Positions 1 to 38,106 of a stretch of 64,000 nucleotides of DNA are shown piece by piece (the stretch's first letter is position 1; each line of letters begins with the position of its first letter). The stretch lies in assembly GCA_922989275.2 (NCBI GenBank), contig OV277864.1:73474158-73538157 (forward strand). The letters are read 5' to 3'. The position numbers and the translations under genes were made by a program. A model generated the notes under the pieces. That model was not told the origin of the DNA, did no database searches, and was given only the letters and a program-made list of their open reading frames with translations. This DNA is from Gari tellinella (Eukaryota; Mollusca; Bivalvia; Cardiida; Psammobiidae).

Positions 1-1214
1 AACAATAAATTAAAATTAAACATTCTTCTGTTTGTAACATACGATTTGTGCAAATGTATAATTATTAAGTTAGGTTTTACAACCAATTACGCTCGTAAAA
101 TTGAGTTGCAATCAGTTTTCGCGGTAGAAAATTAAGACGCGTTATTTCGTTGTAAAAACCACACCCACTTTATGGCGATAGTAAATATCGTCTGCAGAAT
201 TTGTCGTCTGCAACCTTTGTCATCTGCAACAATTCTCTGAGTTAATTTTTGTGCATTTTTTTCTTCAGAAAATATCAGTGTCAAACAGTTTGTATCTATA
301 TAAGGCGCGTCTCATCTTGATCCATACTGTTTGCATAATTTAATGAATAACAGATTGTTAAGTTGCTTACTCTTTCTAGATCTACTCCATAGATAGAAAT
401 CTAGACCTTTTGAACTACTTCATTTATTCTCTCAAGAAAATAGATATAGTTCCAGTTTACCTTTACTAGTCATGAATGAATAATATATATAAGAACCATA
501 AGAAATAGTTCTTATATCCTAGCAGATGTAAGATCTAGCTTAAAGCAGGCTTAAACTTTTACTGAAGCAGAATGCTCCTGAAGAGTATTCTGCTTAACTT
601 TCAACCTAGATGCTAGAATAATAGGCCAATGTCAGTATTATACAAAGTATATCTCTGGGTGAAAATTGTCTCTGTCTTAGTGGTCTATACTCTATAGACT
701 TCTCTAGATACACTGATTTAAAAAAAATCGCGAAAAAGGTGTGGCGAAAAAAGCTCCCTATTTGTCACCCCAATCTCCCTATTAAAATGACCAAATCTCC
801 CTATTTGGGTCCAAGAAATATCACATGTATGTATAACATACATAAAAAAATGGCGAAAAATTTGGCTCCAAAAATATTATTTTGGCGCAAACTTTTTTCA
901 TTTGGCGCAAGAAAATTTTAAGCCAGGGTGAACCCTGGATATGTTTCAGTCATGCTACATGGAAATGTATAAATTTTATTTTACATGGTGAATAAAAATT
1001 AATTTTGATCTTTGTGTGGATGTAAAGGGGTAGTAAGTTAGTAACTGTTGTGTAGCAGGTTTTTTAAGTTTGCTCAGGTACTTTGTGAGTAGATTATGTA
1101 ACTAGTGACAATGTATGCAAGACACTGACTTTGGGTCCTGCCTGGTTGGACTAATCATTTTCACATGTCCTATTAAATGTTCATGATAATATTTTTCAAT
1201 GTTTTTGTTTTCAG
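1..1214. other. Upstream region: diverged MITEs, no exon placed
   Basis: No coding exon is visible. 180-340 holds a diverged family A element (GTCGTCTGC motifs, then a decayed palindrome bounded by CAAACAGTTTG and ACTGTTTG at 283-336). 417-607 holds a reverse-oriented family C piece. 720-920 has short GGCGAAAAA/TTTGGCGC repeats. The ZFR promoter and first exon may lie here or further upstream; I see no clear CpG island or TATA box to decide. Confidence 0.5.
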
Positions 1215-1223
1215 AAGTGAAGT

Positions 1224-27486
<26,263 letters not shown>

Positions 27487-28115
27487 AGTTGCTGCAGTAA
27501 TAGTTACATTCACAATTGTGTTTTTCTGTCATATGTATCACATTGTAGTCATGTTGCCACAGTTTTGCAGACATTTTAAGTGTAGAGTTATAGATCCTTA
27601 CACATCATAAAGGACAATTTATTTGAAATTCTATGGATATTTTCTTGGAGAAAAGTGGCTAATATACAGTCAAGAGAGACCTGTATAGATTTAACAACAG
27701 CTATTTCTGTGCTTGGATATGCAACGAAAGGTGACATTGACATACTAGAGAGTGGAAACTTACATCTTTCATACTGTTTTCTTCTGTGTAAAATACCATT
27801 CAATATTGGAATTGTTGATCTTTGCAGTAATATGCATGTTTAATAGTAGAAATATTTTCTTTTGTATCATCTGGGTGATGAACAGAATACTAACACTTGA
27901 AATAAGATAACATTTCATACTTAAGTCGTATGTTTTTTATTTGTCATCACCTTCCATATGTCATCAAATCAATCACTCTATGTCATGTAAACGGTCATTG
28001 TTGACATCTCTGCAGATGCTTGACCAATACTGCACAATTTTTTCTACGAGTGACTTGAACTTGACCTGTCTTTTACTCAGCAGAAGCACAATTCAATTTT
28101 TTGCTTTGAAACCTT

Positions 28116-28170
28116 GCATTTCTGCTTGCACAGATTTTAGGTAACCTAAAATCTGTGCAAGCAGAAATGC
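28116..28170. repeat. Perfect palindrome in the ZFR 3' UTR (27-bp arms, 1-nt centre)
   Basis: 28116-28142 is the exact reverse complement of 28144-28170, with one A at 28143. The arms read GCATTTCTGCTTGCACAGAT and onward. In RNA it would form a long hairpin with essentially no loop. It does not match the other palindrome families in this window. It may be the core of another MITE. Confidence 0.95.
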
Positions 28171-28325
28171 CTTAAAGGCATAGCGGGTCACCTCTGTAGA
28201 TTATCAATAGTATTATGACAAATCATGTTAAATCATTTGATGTTTTGTAAAGTTTCTTTCTTTCTTCATTAAGGTGTTGTCTGATCTTTGAGGATTGTAA
28301 TATAATTCTATGTAGTACTTTGGAG

Positions 28326-28331
28326 AATAAA
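28326..28331 (+). terminator. ZFR: Polyadenylation signal AATAAA of ZFR
   Basis: AATAAA about 840 bases after the stop, followed by a T-rich stretch. It is the last canonical hexamer before MITE-rich DNA begins at about 28.41 kb. Confidence 0.6.
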
Positions 28332-28413
28332 GAACATTGTTTCATTCATAGCAATCAAAATTTGTACCTTTTCACTTTTCATTATCTCACAAGTTTTTCC
28401 TATTGTTAATATT

Positions 28414-28648
28414 CAGGGCCCCGTTTCATAAAATTTCCTATGACAAATGTTGTCGTAAGTCAGATTATAAAAGTCTGAATTATTATTTATTTCTCCATCT
28501 AATCCGGTCTTGTGACATCTCTTTGGAATAGATTCCAAAGAGATGTCACAAGACCGTATTAGATAGAGAATAAGTAACTAAATGTATTTTTAAGTTTTGA
28601 TATACGACCGTTTTTGTTGTACGAAGTTTTATGAAACAGGTCCCTGGT
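28414..28648. mobile_element. Family J MITE just past the ZFR poly(A) signal
   Basis: Ends GGGCCCCGTTTCATAAAA and AAGTTTTATGAAACAGGTCCC. Palindrome CTTGTGACATCTCTTTGGAA with partner. A third copy lies at 32450-32690. Confidence 0.8.
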
Positions 28649-28705
28649 TTGTAAGAGTATCATAGGGGAGTAAAGTTTCTCAGAGTCGAGGAGTCCATCT
28701 CTTAA

Positions 28706-28980
28706 CCCTTTGCCTTAAAATCCTGTTTGATTCTGATTGAGGGTTTTATGTCATTTTGAATTGAAGAAATAAGCGACAGATTGGCTCTTAGTCAGATTCC
28801 AAGTCCTTTGGATGTCAAGCCCATGTTGGCAATAACAAAGCATCTTGCAACTGTGTAGATCCTGATCAGAGGGCTCCTATAGGAGCCCTCTGATCAGGAT
28901 CTTCACTGTGTGCATAGGACAAGTGCATTCTTCACATGGACACTTAAGGACGAATGTACTCGTCACTCGAGCTCAATGGG
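28706..28980 (-). mobile_element. Family K MITE, TTAA-flanked
   Basis: TTAA at 28702-28705 and 28981-28984. Hairpin GAGGGCTCCTATAGGAGCCC bounded by TGTGTAGATCCTGATCA. The right arm GACGAATGTACTCGTCACTCG matches the copy at 6548 in reverse. Confidence 0.75.
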
Positions 28981-29124
28981 TTAAGAGTAGATTCAGTGGG
29001 TAATTCAAATATGGAAGATATGCCATTGTTAGATCAAGCACTAGTTAGCACAGTCAATATGATAGTGGGTGAAGTTGTATGGTTTAAACCTCGTTACATT
29101 TATCCCTTGTTGTAAATGTGATTC

Positions 29125-29200
29125 CAGGGGCATTTGCAAACTGTTTGGCTATAGATCAGAAAATTGGGCATCTGATTTGCATCCAAACAGCTTACTCGCA
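29125..29200. repeat. Decayed A/B-type core
   Basis: GCAAACTGTTTGGCTATAGA with ATTTGCATCCAAACAGCTTA; a diverged solo palindrome. Confidence 0.5.
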
Positions 29201-29309
29201 TTGAGGTTTTCCTTTTGTAGAAGAGGGGTAAAATTCCATTTGAGGCATTTGTAGTGTTACATTTTCACTTCAGTTAAACCTGTTTAAATAATTCAGGGTC
29301 TTTGCTTAT

Positions 29310-29425
29310 GAAGCGTTTGAGATGAGTTAGATTGTTCTCATGCTTTTGATTGGTCAGTTTGGAGCAAATCCGACCTTTCAAAAGCTTGAGAATGATCTCA
29401 AATTCATATCGAACGCTTTATAACT
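29310..29425. mobile_element. Family E palindromic MITE
   Basis: Ends AAGCGTTTGAGATGAG and CGAACGCTTTATAAC; centre TTTTGATTGGTCAGTTTGGA with partner. Confidence 0.75.
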
Positions 29426-29529
29426 ATTGACCCAAGTGTGGGCATGTGGGGTTTATTTGGGCTCAATAAGCCCACAATACATTGTTTGCCATAACACCTT
29501 GATTCATTGAAGTCCATTGTGTGTAGTTA

Positions 29530-29734
29530 CAGTGAAACCTCTCTATAACGGCCACTAAAACGAGGGCTAATTGATTGTATAATTGACAGGTGACAGCTTA
29601 AAGCAAGGTAACAGTAAAACAGAAAGCTCCTACAGGAGCTTTCTGTTTCACTGTCACCTTGCTTTAAGCAGTCGCCTGCTCTTAACCCCTAATAATTAAG
29701 AATATTTAGTGGCCGTTAAAGAGAGGTTTCACTG
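29530..29734. mobile_element. Family F MITE, TA-flanked
   Basis: TA at 29528-29529 and 29735-29736. Ends CAGTGAAACCTCTCTATAAC and AGAGAGGTTTCACTG. Core AAGCTCCTACAGGAGCTT inside a longer inverted repeat. Confidence 0.88.
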
Positions 29735-29949
29735 TATATTTATGTGGTATCTTAGGAAATAACAAGATAGACATTTCAAGTCTTTACTTTGGGATTAGTT
29801 TGATCGAGTAAAAAAAAACCAACACCAAACAACAAACTTCAGGTTGATATGCTTTAGTGTCGGTGTATATTTTATGGAAATAAATGCGTGTACGATCAAA
29901 CAATAAAGCATTTTACTTCTTATTTCCTTTTCCTCCAGGCTCCAAAGTA

Positions 29950-30265
29950 ATAAAGCATTTGAAATGGGTCAGAGATAGTTCTCAATCTTTTGATTGGTCA
30001 GAATTTGTGAAAAATGCTCAAATCTGACCAATCAAATGCTTGAGAACGATATAACTCGTCTCAAACGCTTTATAACCATGCGGAAGGGTCCTGACTGAAT
30101 TGACTTATGACGTCTACATAATTATTCATTCAAGTGACAGAAATAATTTTTCAACTATGGTGCTGAATGCTGGTGTTAGTCTGGGACCGTTCTCAAGCAT
30201 TTGGGCTTTTGCTCAGCAATCAAATGCTTAAGCTCGGACTCGACTCAAAATCTGTATAACTTTCG
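29950..30265. mobile_element. Two family E copies (one full, one partial)
   Basis: 29950-30080 has AAAGCATTTGAAATGGGTC and CTCAAACGCTTTATAAC ends. 30175-30265 keeps ACCGTTCTCAAGCATTTG and part of the second arm. Confidence 0.7.
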
Positions 30266-31035
30266 TGTCATAGTATGGTATCTGAGTTGTCACTTGAAGC
30301 CTGTGTGTACCTGTAAACAGTGTTTGGAATTTCATGAAGCTTCCTTGTCTGGTTCTGTTAACTCCGGCACCTAGTGCCACAATGATGATGTCCTTTACAT
30401 GTGAAGTGCACACAATTCTTAGATGCAAACAGTGTAGACCTAGATCAGAGGGCTCCTACATGTCCTACTATCTGGGTGTTCCACCTTTACCTTGGATAAT
30501 AAACAAACCAAACCCTTTACCCCCATAGAAGCGCCTTTTAGAGCGTTCAATTTATACAGTTGTGGAAATATAAGGCACATTCTGCTTTAAGTGGTTACCC
30601 GTCTTCAAAACCATAAACGGACTATAGAGTAACGGGTTAAACATAACTGTTTTTCTTTCACTGCCAAATAAGACGGAAGTTTTTACGCCGGACAGGTTCA
30701 TTTTGGACAGCTATATTGAAGTTTCTATCGAGACTAAATTTGATTTTAATAAAAAAGGACGGGGTTTAACCATTTCACTGCCAAGGCCGACATTGCACAT
30801 TCAGAATACAGTGGATAATCTGTTATTCTTTCCCAATAAACGCGTTTACGCTAAAACTATTATTTACAGTGCAAACAGTTTGGAGCCAGATCAGAGGGCT
30901 CCTACATGTCCTACTATCTGGGTGTTTCACCTTTACCTTGGATAATAAACAAACCAAACCCTTTACCCCCATAGAAGCGCCTTTTAGAGCGTTCAAATTA
31001 TACAGTTGTGGAAATATAAGGCACATTCTGCTTTA

Positions 31036-31255
31036 CCGCATAAATATGCCTTTCATTCCTCCTCTGAAGAAATTACTTCCACCTTATACAGTCTTGAATG
31101 TGAACCATAATAAATATTTTCCACATCCTAGCAGATGGTAGCTTTAAGCAGGCTGAAAGTAAAGCAGAATGCGCCTTAAGGCGCATTCTGCTTTACTTTC
31201 AACCTGCTTTAAGTGGTCATGTATCTTCAATACTAGAAACAGGCTATGGGTTAAG
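31036..31255 (-). mobile_element. Family C MITE, reverse orientation
   Basis: Starts with the usual right arm in reverse (GCCTTTCATTCCTCCTCTGA), core GCAGAATGCGCCTTAAGGCG and onward, and ends in AAACAGGCTATGGGTTAA. Confidence 0.75.
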
Positions 31256-31364
31256 TGGTTACATAAACGGACTATAGAGTAACGGGTTAAACATAACTGT
31301 TTTTCTTTCACTGCCAAATAAGACGGAAGTTGTTACGCCGGACAGGTTCCTTTTGGGACAGCTA

Positions 31365-31610
31365 CAGTGGAGAATCTGTTATTCTTTCCCGTTTAAACGA
31401 AAACGTACGCAAACGCAAAGCACTAAAACGTAGAAAAGAACAACTTTTGGACAATTCTGATAATTCTTGTTTATCTTGGTGGCAAACAGTTTGGAGCCTG
31501 ATCATACGCCGGGTTACCCGGCGTTTGATCTGGCTCCAAACTGTTTGCACTGCAAATAATAGTTTTAGCGTAAACGCGTTTATTGGGAAAGAATAACAGA
31601 TTCTCCACTG
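31365..31610. mobile_element. Family B MITE, 246 bp, with an empty site in unit 1
   Basis: Flanked by TA (31363-31364, 31611-31612). Unit 1 reads GACAGCTATATTGAAG across the same point without the element, so TA is a true target duplication. Orientation is opposite to the copies at 5856 and 58306. Confidence 0.92.
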
Positions 31611-32099
31611 TATATTGAAGTTTCTATCGAGACTAAATTTGATTTTAATAATAAAGGACGGGTTTTAACCATTTCACTGCTAATGCCGACATTGCACATT
31701 CAGAATATCAATGTTTCTGAAAAAAGTGTTAATTTTCCATGTTCTAAAAAATACAAGCAGACAATTATATCTTTATGGCATGCCTGTGTTAGAGTTGTTA
31801 CGTCATAATTGCAGTAAAAGGGTTTAGCAGACCATATAATTATTTAAGGGAATGAATAGTTGTTCCACAATCTGATTCAAGCGGACTAATCAGCTGGGAT
31901 GATCACCTCAAAATGCTGTTGGGGTTATCTCCCTTCGGTTTCCAAAGCCGTACATTTACAATATTTCACTATTCAGCATATTAGGTTTGGTGTGTTAATA
32001 TAAATTCTGGAGGATGGTTCGGTACTGACAGTCATTTGACGAGAGGCTGATCTCTACGTACTGTATATGTACCGATATCAACTGGCATTGACTCGATCC

Positions 32100-32312
32100 A
32101 ATTAGAGGTTTACTACCTACCTCCACTGAAGAAAATAGTTCCGCTTTATACACTCATGAATATGCACCTTAAGTATTTTCTCTATCCTAACAGATAGTAA
32201 CTTAAACCAGACTGACAGTAAAGCAGAATACGCCTGAAGGCGCATTCTGTTTTATTGTCAACCTGCTTTAAATTGTTACCTGTCTTCAAAACTAGAAACC
32301 GGCTATTGGTAA
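32100..32312 (-). mobile_element. Family C MITE, reverse orientation
   Basis: CTCCACTGAAGAAAATAGTT at the left, core GTAAAGCAGAATACGCCTGA with partner, right end AAACCGGCTATTGGTAAAGG. Confidence 0.7.
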
Positions 32313-32449
32313 AGGGTTTACACAAATTTGACTGTGCTTGAATTGTTGAAAATTATTATTCCCAGTGGAATTGAAGTTCTACTAATACATTTAAAGTGTC
32401 TGGACATTATTATACAACCCATATATCAATTGAAAGTCTGAGGAAATAC

Positions 32450-32690
32450 CACGAAACTTCGTAACACAAAAACGGTCTTAAGTTAAATTATAAAATTCTC
32501 AATTATTATTTATTTCTCCATCTAATCATGTCTTGTGGCATCTCTTTGGAATCGTCTGGAAAAGACGATTCCAAAAAGAAGTCACAAGACAGGATAAGAT
32601 GGACATATAAGAAACTAGATTTATTTTAAAGTTTTGACTTACGACCGTGTTTGCCGTACGACGTTTAGTAAGACTTTAAAGCATATGTCA
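32450..32690. mobile_element. Family J MITE
   Basis: ACGAAACTTCGTAACACAAA at the left and CGTACGACGTTTAGTAAG at the right. Palindrome GGAATCGTCTGGAAAAGACG with partner. Confidence 0.7.
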
Positions 32691-32699
32691 TTGTGTTGT

Positions 32700-34045
32700 C
32701 AATCGCTTTGCAAGGCGACCATGCCTACAGGAACCCTCTGATCAGTGTCTACACTGTTTGTCATTCTGCAATACACTGACAAAAACGCACTAAATAGACA
32801 AAATGGACACGACCAAATTGGCAACTTTAATTGCTCATTTAAAGGTTCAGTGGGGAAAGGGTTAAACTTCTTTTCAACAAAGAAAGGACTCAATCAATAT
32901 TTAATTAAAATTTGAAACAAAACATACCACTGCAGTCCAAGTAGCCTATTTTGATTCATGCTATGACATTTTCAGGGAGGAAAGAAGTAATTAAATTAAA
33001 CGAACACAATGTCCTTAGGTTTGGTAGAACAGTACGGCAAATATGCAATGTGGTCCGCAACAGGTTAATCTTTGTTTATTTGTGACATAGCTAAGTTACT
33101 TACATTGGCACTTGAAGATTCGAATAAACAATTCCAGTTATTGATTCAGTCTAATCCTTATTTTACTATAGGTACTTTTTAAAAACAAATTGCAAAAATA
33201 ATAAAATAGTGTACCTCCTTATCAACGAGTCGCTGTATGAGCCTTCTGATCTGAGTCTATACTGTTTGAAAAATCCAAGTTTGCTGCTTATAGATACACT
33301 GTAAAGCACGCATCTATACGCGGCACTAGAGTTAAACGGATTGACGGATTAACTCCTTCACTGCTAACGGAGCCAAAAGGCCAGCATCACAAAACAAAAA
33401 TGTAAAGCAGAAAGTTCCAACTGAAATGGTCTGCTTTAATGACGTCTTGGTTAAACCTGTCTGTATAGAAGCGCCATTGCATATTCCTCAATGAATCTCC
33501 CCACCCCACAGAGGACGATGTACCTCAAAATCATGTTGAATGGGGACACATTTACTTAAGCAGGGCTGTCATAAGTTATAAATGAAAATTCCTAAGATTT
33601 CCAAATTTTCTATTTTTCAAGCGCGATTACTTAAAGCAGGTTGAAAGTAAAGCAGAATGCGCCTTAAGGCGCATTCTGCATTACTTTCAGCATGCCTTAA
33701 GCTACCATATGCTTAAAGATAAAATTCCAAAGATTTAGGAAAACATCTGGAGAAATGGCAGCCATGCTTAAGCCTTGAATAAAAGCCTGGATCAAGATCA
33801 GACGCTGGGTAACGGTTTAATGGAAATCACAGATTTATCAACAAACACACTTAATCACCTATTTGCCATGCCTTCATTTGCTTCAAACATTTGTTATCTG
33901 TTTTAATTTATAAAATTTAGATTTTTAATTTGACGACAGAAACATCGTTACGAGTGCCAAACAGTTTGTAATGTAAGTAACGTGGGTTCTGATCAGGATC
34001 CAAACTGTTTGCACAATGCAGTTGAACTTGGGGTAAGGCAGTGTT
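32700..34045. repeat. Decayed K-, C- and A-type palindromic elements
   Basis: 32718-32865 keeps a K-like half (CCCTCTGATCAGTGTCTACA, ending AAAGGGTTAA). 33228-33360 is a shorter K-like piece. 33620-33715 is a C core with perfect arms (GCAGAATGCGCCTTAAGGCG). 33955-34020 is an A-like palindrome (CCAAACAGTTTG with GATCCAAACTGTTTGC). No gene is visible. Confidence 0.6.
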
Positions 34046-34289
34046 AATTGTTCATTGATGCTAAACATAATTATTCAATAACAGTCTGAGAAGTGTTGGA
34101 AGAATGCATAATGTTGTCCTCTTTAACATGTTTCAGCAATAATTTTGCTACGGCTGGTTACCGATTTCGTTTAAATTTTTCGAACCAACGAAACAAATAT
34201 GCACATCCAGTTGGCACTGGTTTCTGAATCAGTACAGACTAGAAAACGTGAAAATCAAAAGACAAAATATGCCACCTTTTCTCCTTCTA

Positions 34290-34619
34290 CAGTACTCCCT
34301 CCCTATAACGGCCCTCCGAACAACGATTGCCAATGTTCTCCAAACTAGACAATTATGTCCAACCTTTTCACGTCTGCAATATCTTCTGCTTAAAATGGTC
34401 GTCTGCTGTTTTTCTTAAAATCACCTAATGGACATATCGACAGAAAAGGGTATAATGATGAGTGACAAACGACTTGAATCAAGATCAGACGCCGCGTTAC
34501 GCGGCGTCTGATCTGGATTCAAGCTGTTTGCAAATCGACTCCCTTTAAATCGACTTCCCTCTGAACAACACACAATATCTTTGTCTCCCAATGGGTGTTG
34601 TTGTAGAGAGGGGACACTG
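34290..34619. mobile_element. Family G MITE, TA-flanked, about 330 bp
   Basis: TA at 34288-34289 and 34620-34621. Ends CAGTACTCCCTCCCTATAAC and TTGTAGAGAGGGGACACTG. The palindromic core ATCAGACGCCGCGTTACGCG is the same as in family A. Asymmetric arms on either side. Confidence 0.85.
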
Positions 34620-36525
34620 TATAAGCGTATAATTATTGACGCATCTTGTAAACAGTGTAGACACAAATCTGTCAATTCCTGGTATACATGTACATGTGTA
34701 TCTGCATTTTTCTTCCACAAATAACACCAGCGTTTCAAATAGTCCAAATGAGACGCCAACACTCTTTTTAATGTTTAGATTTTAATAAACGGTCAACTTT
34801 TCCCCCCAAGGAATAGGCATTTTCTTCAATGTACATTGTATAGTATTAGCCTAATAGTCCAGCGGATAAGTGCCCAAAAGTGGAACAATCGTGCATTTTA
34901 TGATAAAAGCATGAAACTTGGCACACTTATTCTAGACACCATTAGAAATATTATAAAGATTGGAGGCATTCTCTATCTGCCATATGTCACCCGTTGCGGC
35001 CATTTTCCAAAATGGCCGCCATCAAGGCATTTCTGTGGATAAGTAGATGACATAATCCAATTCTCTGAACTTCTTGTCAATTTTGCCATGCTTTATCATG
35101 TTTATATCAATTAGTTATATTACTTTTATTATAAATATGCTATAAAGGAATGTATTTTGTAAAATATAGGTCATTTGAAGGTCAAAATAGACGAAAATCA
35201 AAAAATATTCCAAATATCATCGTGACCATTAATAATTATCACGTGTCACACATGAATCATCCCCGGAAATTCATAAGAAGTGTTGTTATAAAGTTGCAAG
35301 ATATCAAGAATATATCTTTTAACTCTTTAAGTCTTTCAAGGATTTAATAAGCTCACCGGATGAATGTCCAGGAGAGTGTTTGTTGTCACCTTGTCGTTGT
35401 CATCGGCGTTCGAATTTCCGTTCTCATTGCTGTTCCTGTTTGCAGTTTCAAGAAAGTGTTCACAACCTTTATGCACATTTACCTACATATTACATACATG
35501 CACCACACATGCTTGTGGGGCACAACCTTGCCGATCATGTGACAATTTGTACCCCTGTGACCTTGACCTTAGCCACTGTGTTTATTCTTCCATTAAAAAA
35601 GTTTCACTTTGTTGTTAGAGTCTAAAGTATGCAGTTTAAGAAGTATATGCTGTATTCTACAAGAGGGTAGTTAAAAGCAGTCTGAAGGTAAAGCAGTTAA
35701 GGAACATTCAGCACTATGTTCAACATGCTTTCAGTAACCATATGTCTTCAATACTGTAACAAGCTATGGAGCAATGGGTTGATTGTCTCGTCTTTTATAT
35801 TTATATTTGCAATTTCAAAACGGGATGTTATCTCCCATTTTATGTCGGATCAGAGCTACACAGGAGCCACATCACGAGAGACGTCACAACATATAGGATG
35901 CGACAAAACGGTGTGATATAATAAGCGACAGCATATCTGCGACTATAATTGATACAACAGAACGGAGTAAACATCAACACTCGTTGTTATGATCTGTCAA
36001 TGTCTATTTCAATTATTCGTCATTCTATAGAAGTTGTGAAAGAATCTGTGATAATTCTCAATCCCGGGCACATTCCAATAATTTTGTGTGACCAGCCCTT
36101 GTTCAAATACGCTATAGCATACAGGGTACATGGCAAATAAGATATATAGAAGATGTGGTAGTGGCCATATTAGGTAGTCTATATATATCAAAATGACATT
36201 ATATAAATTGCTAGGTTATCTGTTGGTTGACAGCAGTTGGACATCGGCACTCATACAAGCTGACATAGCCACACCAGGAACCGCAGACTCATTTTGAAAC
36301 TTTCAAGCAGCTCGTGCCAAGAGAACGGCTCGTGCACACCAGTTGACCACATGAACAGGTTGTAAACGTCTTCATGAATTGTATTACAAAATCCAAGTGT
36401 CCCAAGAAAACCCTGAAGCTGTGACAATTTTATGGCTGGTGCAACCGAAGATCAGAATAAAGCACGCGGTTTTATTTCTGGAAGCTTGTGTTGGGGACAG
36501 AGTTAATTGTGCTGACCTAGAACAG

Positions 36526-36750
36526 AGCTATCCTTGAAGGCAACTTAATTGTGGATGTTGAGACACTGAAACATCTGGAATGGCTTTTCCATGCGCTTGG
36601 CCACCGCAACTATGCCAGAGCAGTGTCCATACATCTGCGGGACATGATGGCACTTCCAGACAAACACCCAGAAGTATTTTCAGCTCTTTGTAAGGGAAAG
36701 ATTGCAGTCAACAAGTCAATCAGGCCATTCTCCAGGATAGCTTTGTTTGT
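36526..36750 (+). pseudogene. Fragment of an uncharacterised repeat-borne protein
   Basis: A frame of about 75 codons reads LEGNLIVDVETLKHLEWLFH and then ALGHRNYARAVSIHLRDMM, ending near KSIRPFSRIA. I recall proteins with an HxNYARW..HxRDM block as frequent, uncharacterised, repeat-associated ORFs in cnidarian and molluscan genomes; this is from memory and unverified. No start or stop is preserved and the frame runs into the reversed RTE remnant. Function unknown. Confidence 0.55.
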
Positions 36751-37400
36751 GTTCCTCTTCGCCTGGTTCCTTAAGGGTTTCAATCTAGTGGTAGTCTTGC
36801 TATGTTGAGCTGTGTTCTGCGCAGCGTATTGCCGATCCATCTCCATTTCTTCTGTAGGATGGAGTCTGACTGGTAACTATCATATCCATGCCCAAAGCTC
36901 CTAATGTTGGAGATCCTGTCTGGCCACTATATCTGCAGAATCTATCTCTGTGTTGCATGTGTTCATAAGACTTGCAGGGGCTGATCAAGGCTTTTGGTCC
37001 TTCTCTAAGTGTCGGCACCATACAAAAGGAAAGTCTTCACATTGTTATTGAAGAGCCTCAGCTTGGTCTTGAGGTGGATATTATGATTCTTCCACACTGA
37101 TCTCAAGGTTGCAAAAAATTCCCTATCCTGGCCTTGATATCTTCCTCTGTGCCTCCTATCTTACTGATTATACTGCCATATACTAAGTAAAAGTGTCCAC
37201 GTCCTCAAGGGCCCTCTATGTTGAGGCTTTGCATGTTGCCTGTGTTGATTCAAAGACACTGTATTTTGCTAACGTTGACTTCTAGCCCGGTTGATCTGGC
37301 TACTTTTGACAGTCTACCTGTTATCTTCTGTATATGGGCGCAGGTATGGGACAAGAGATCTATATCATCAGCATAGTCGAGGTCTTCCAGCTTGTATGTG
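36750..37400 (-). pseudogene. Decayed RTE-like reverse transcriptase remnant
   Basis: On the minus strand the frame reads LEDLDYADDIDLLSHTCAHI, RLSKVARSTGLEVNVSKIQC, then after stops and frameshifts TLRSVWKNHNIHLKTKLRLF and NNNVKTFLLYGADT. YADD is the catalytic motif of reverse transcriptase, and the following blocks are typical of the C-terminal half of RTE-class endonuclease-reverse transcriptases. Several stops are present, and only the RT palm end and thumb are left. Confidence 0.85.
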
Positions 37401-37784
37401 AATATACCAGATGTGAATATACCAGATATGTGTGGGATACCAGAGCATGTATGGGATCAGAACATGCTGAAAACACCACAATTTCAAAATCTAGCAGACT
37501 TTGGTTGAACATAAAATAATGATTCAGCCAAATTGGAAATAATGTTGATGAATCTGCCACCTGCTGATTCAGCACACTGTGGTGTTATCAGATATGCTGT
37601 AGAAGAAGATTTAGATGTGCAAAAGAAACTGTTCCCTGTACATTACTCTAGAAGTGCAAGGTTGTGAGGGCAAATGATGGTACAGTACTGTGCGGACAAA
37701 TTTGGTGTCTCACGAATGAAGACAATATATTTCCAAAAATACATATGACAGTATGAAAGTAATTAAGCTTGTGTTAAACAGTGG

Positions 37785-38035
37785 AGAAGACGTTATTCTT
37801 TCCTATTTAAAGGAAAATAAACTTAAAGAAAATAGTGCAATGAAATGTAGAACATGTCAACTTCATTAAATTTTTGAAGATTTATATGATTATATTTGAG
37901 TGGCAAACAGTTTAGAGTCTGAGCAGTCACTTGGCAACTCAGTGTCTGATCTGGATCCAAACAGTTTGCTATGGAAATAAGGTTTAAGCATAAACGTCTT
38001 TATTAGAAAGAAAAATGTGTTCTCCAATGTACTTA
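37785..38035. mobile_element. Diverged family B MITE
   Basis: ACAGTGGAGAAGACGTTATT at the left, GAAAAATGTGTTCTCCAATGTA at the right; core TGGCAAACAGTTTAGAGTCT with GATCCAAACAGTTTGC. Confidence 0.7.
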
Positions 38036-38057
38036 AAATTCTTGTATTTTGATTCTT

Positions 38058-38106
38058 TTCTTTATTTTTTCTTTCTTTCTTTCTTTTTTTTGGGGGGGGG
38101 GGGGGT
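38058..38106 (+). repeat. T/C-rich then G-rich low-complexity tract
   Basis: TTTCTTTCTTTCTTTC, then an eight-T run and a G run of twelve. Lies between the family B remnant and the right inverted repeat. Confidence 0.9.

Larger units (their letters stand above)
27487..28355 (+). other. ZFR: ZFR 3' UTR
   Basis: AT-rich noncoding tail between the TAA and a canonical AATAAA at 28326-28331. Cleavage is expected 10-30 bases later, so the end given is an estimate. A first AATAAA overlaps the stop codon (27482-27487), and a perfect palindrome lies at 28116-28170. Confidence 0.75.
30440..31710 (+). repeat. Local tandem duplication with later MITE insertions
   Basis: Unit 1 (30443-30808) and unit 2 (30890-31709) share CTCCTACATGTCCTACTATC and onward, GGACTATAGAGTAACGGGTT, AGACGGAAGT and TTTCTATCGAGACTAAATTT in the same order. 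Unit 2 is longer because it contains a family C element (about 31036-31255) and a 246-bp family B element (31365-31610). A truncated family B end (30806-30890) sits at the junction of the units. Confidence 0.85.

Noticed and set aside
34421..34762. 113-codon open frame on the - strand
   Set aside because: It is a translation of the family G palindrome (the frame passes through the hairpin core). Such frames recur wherever the core does.
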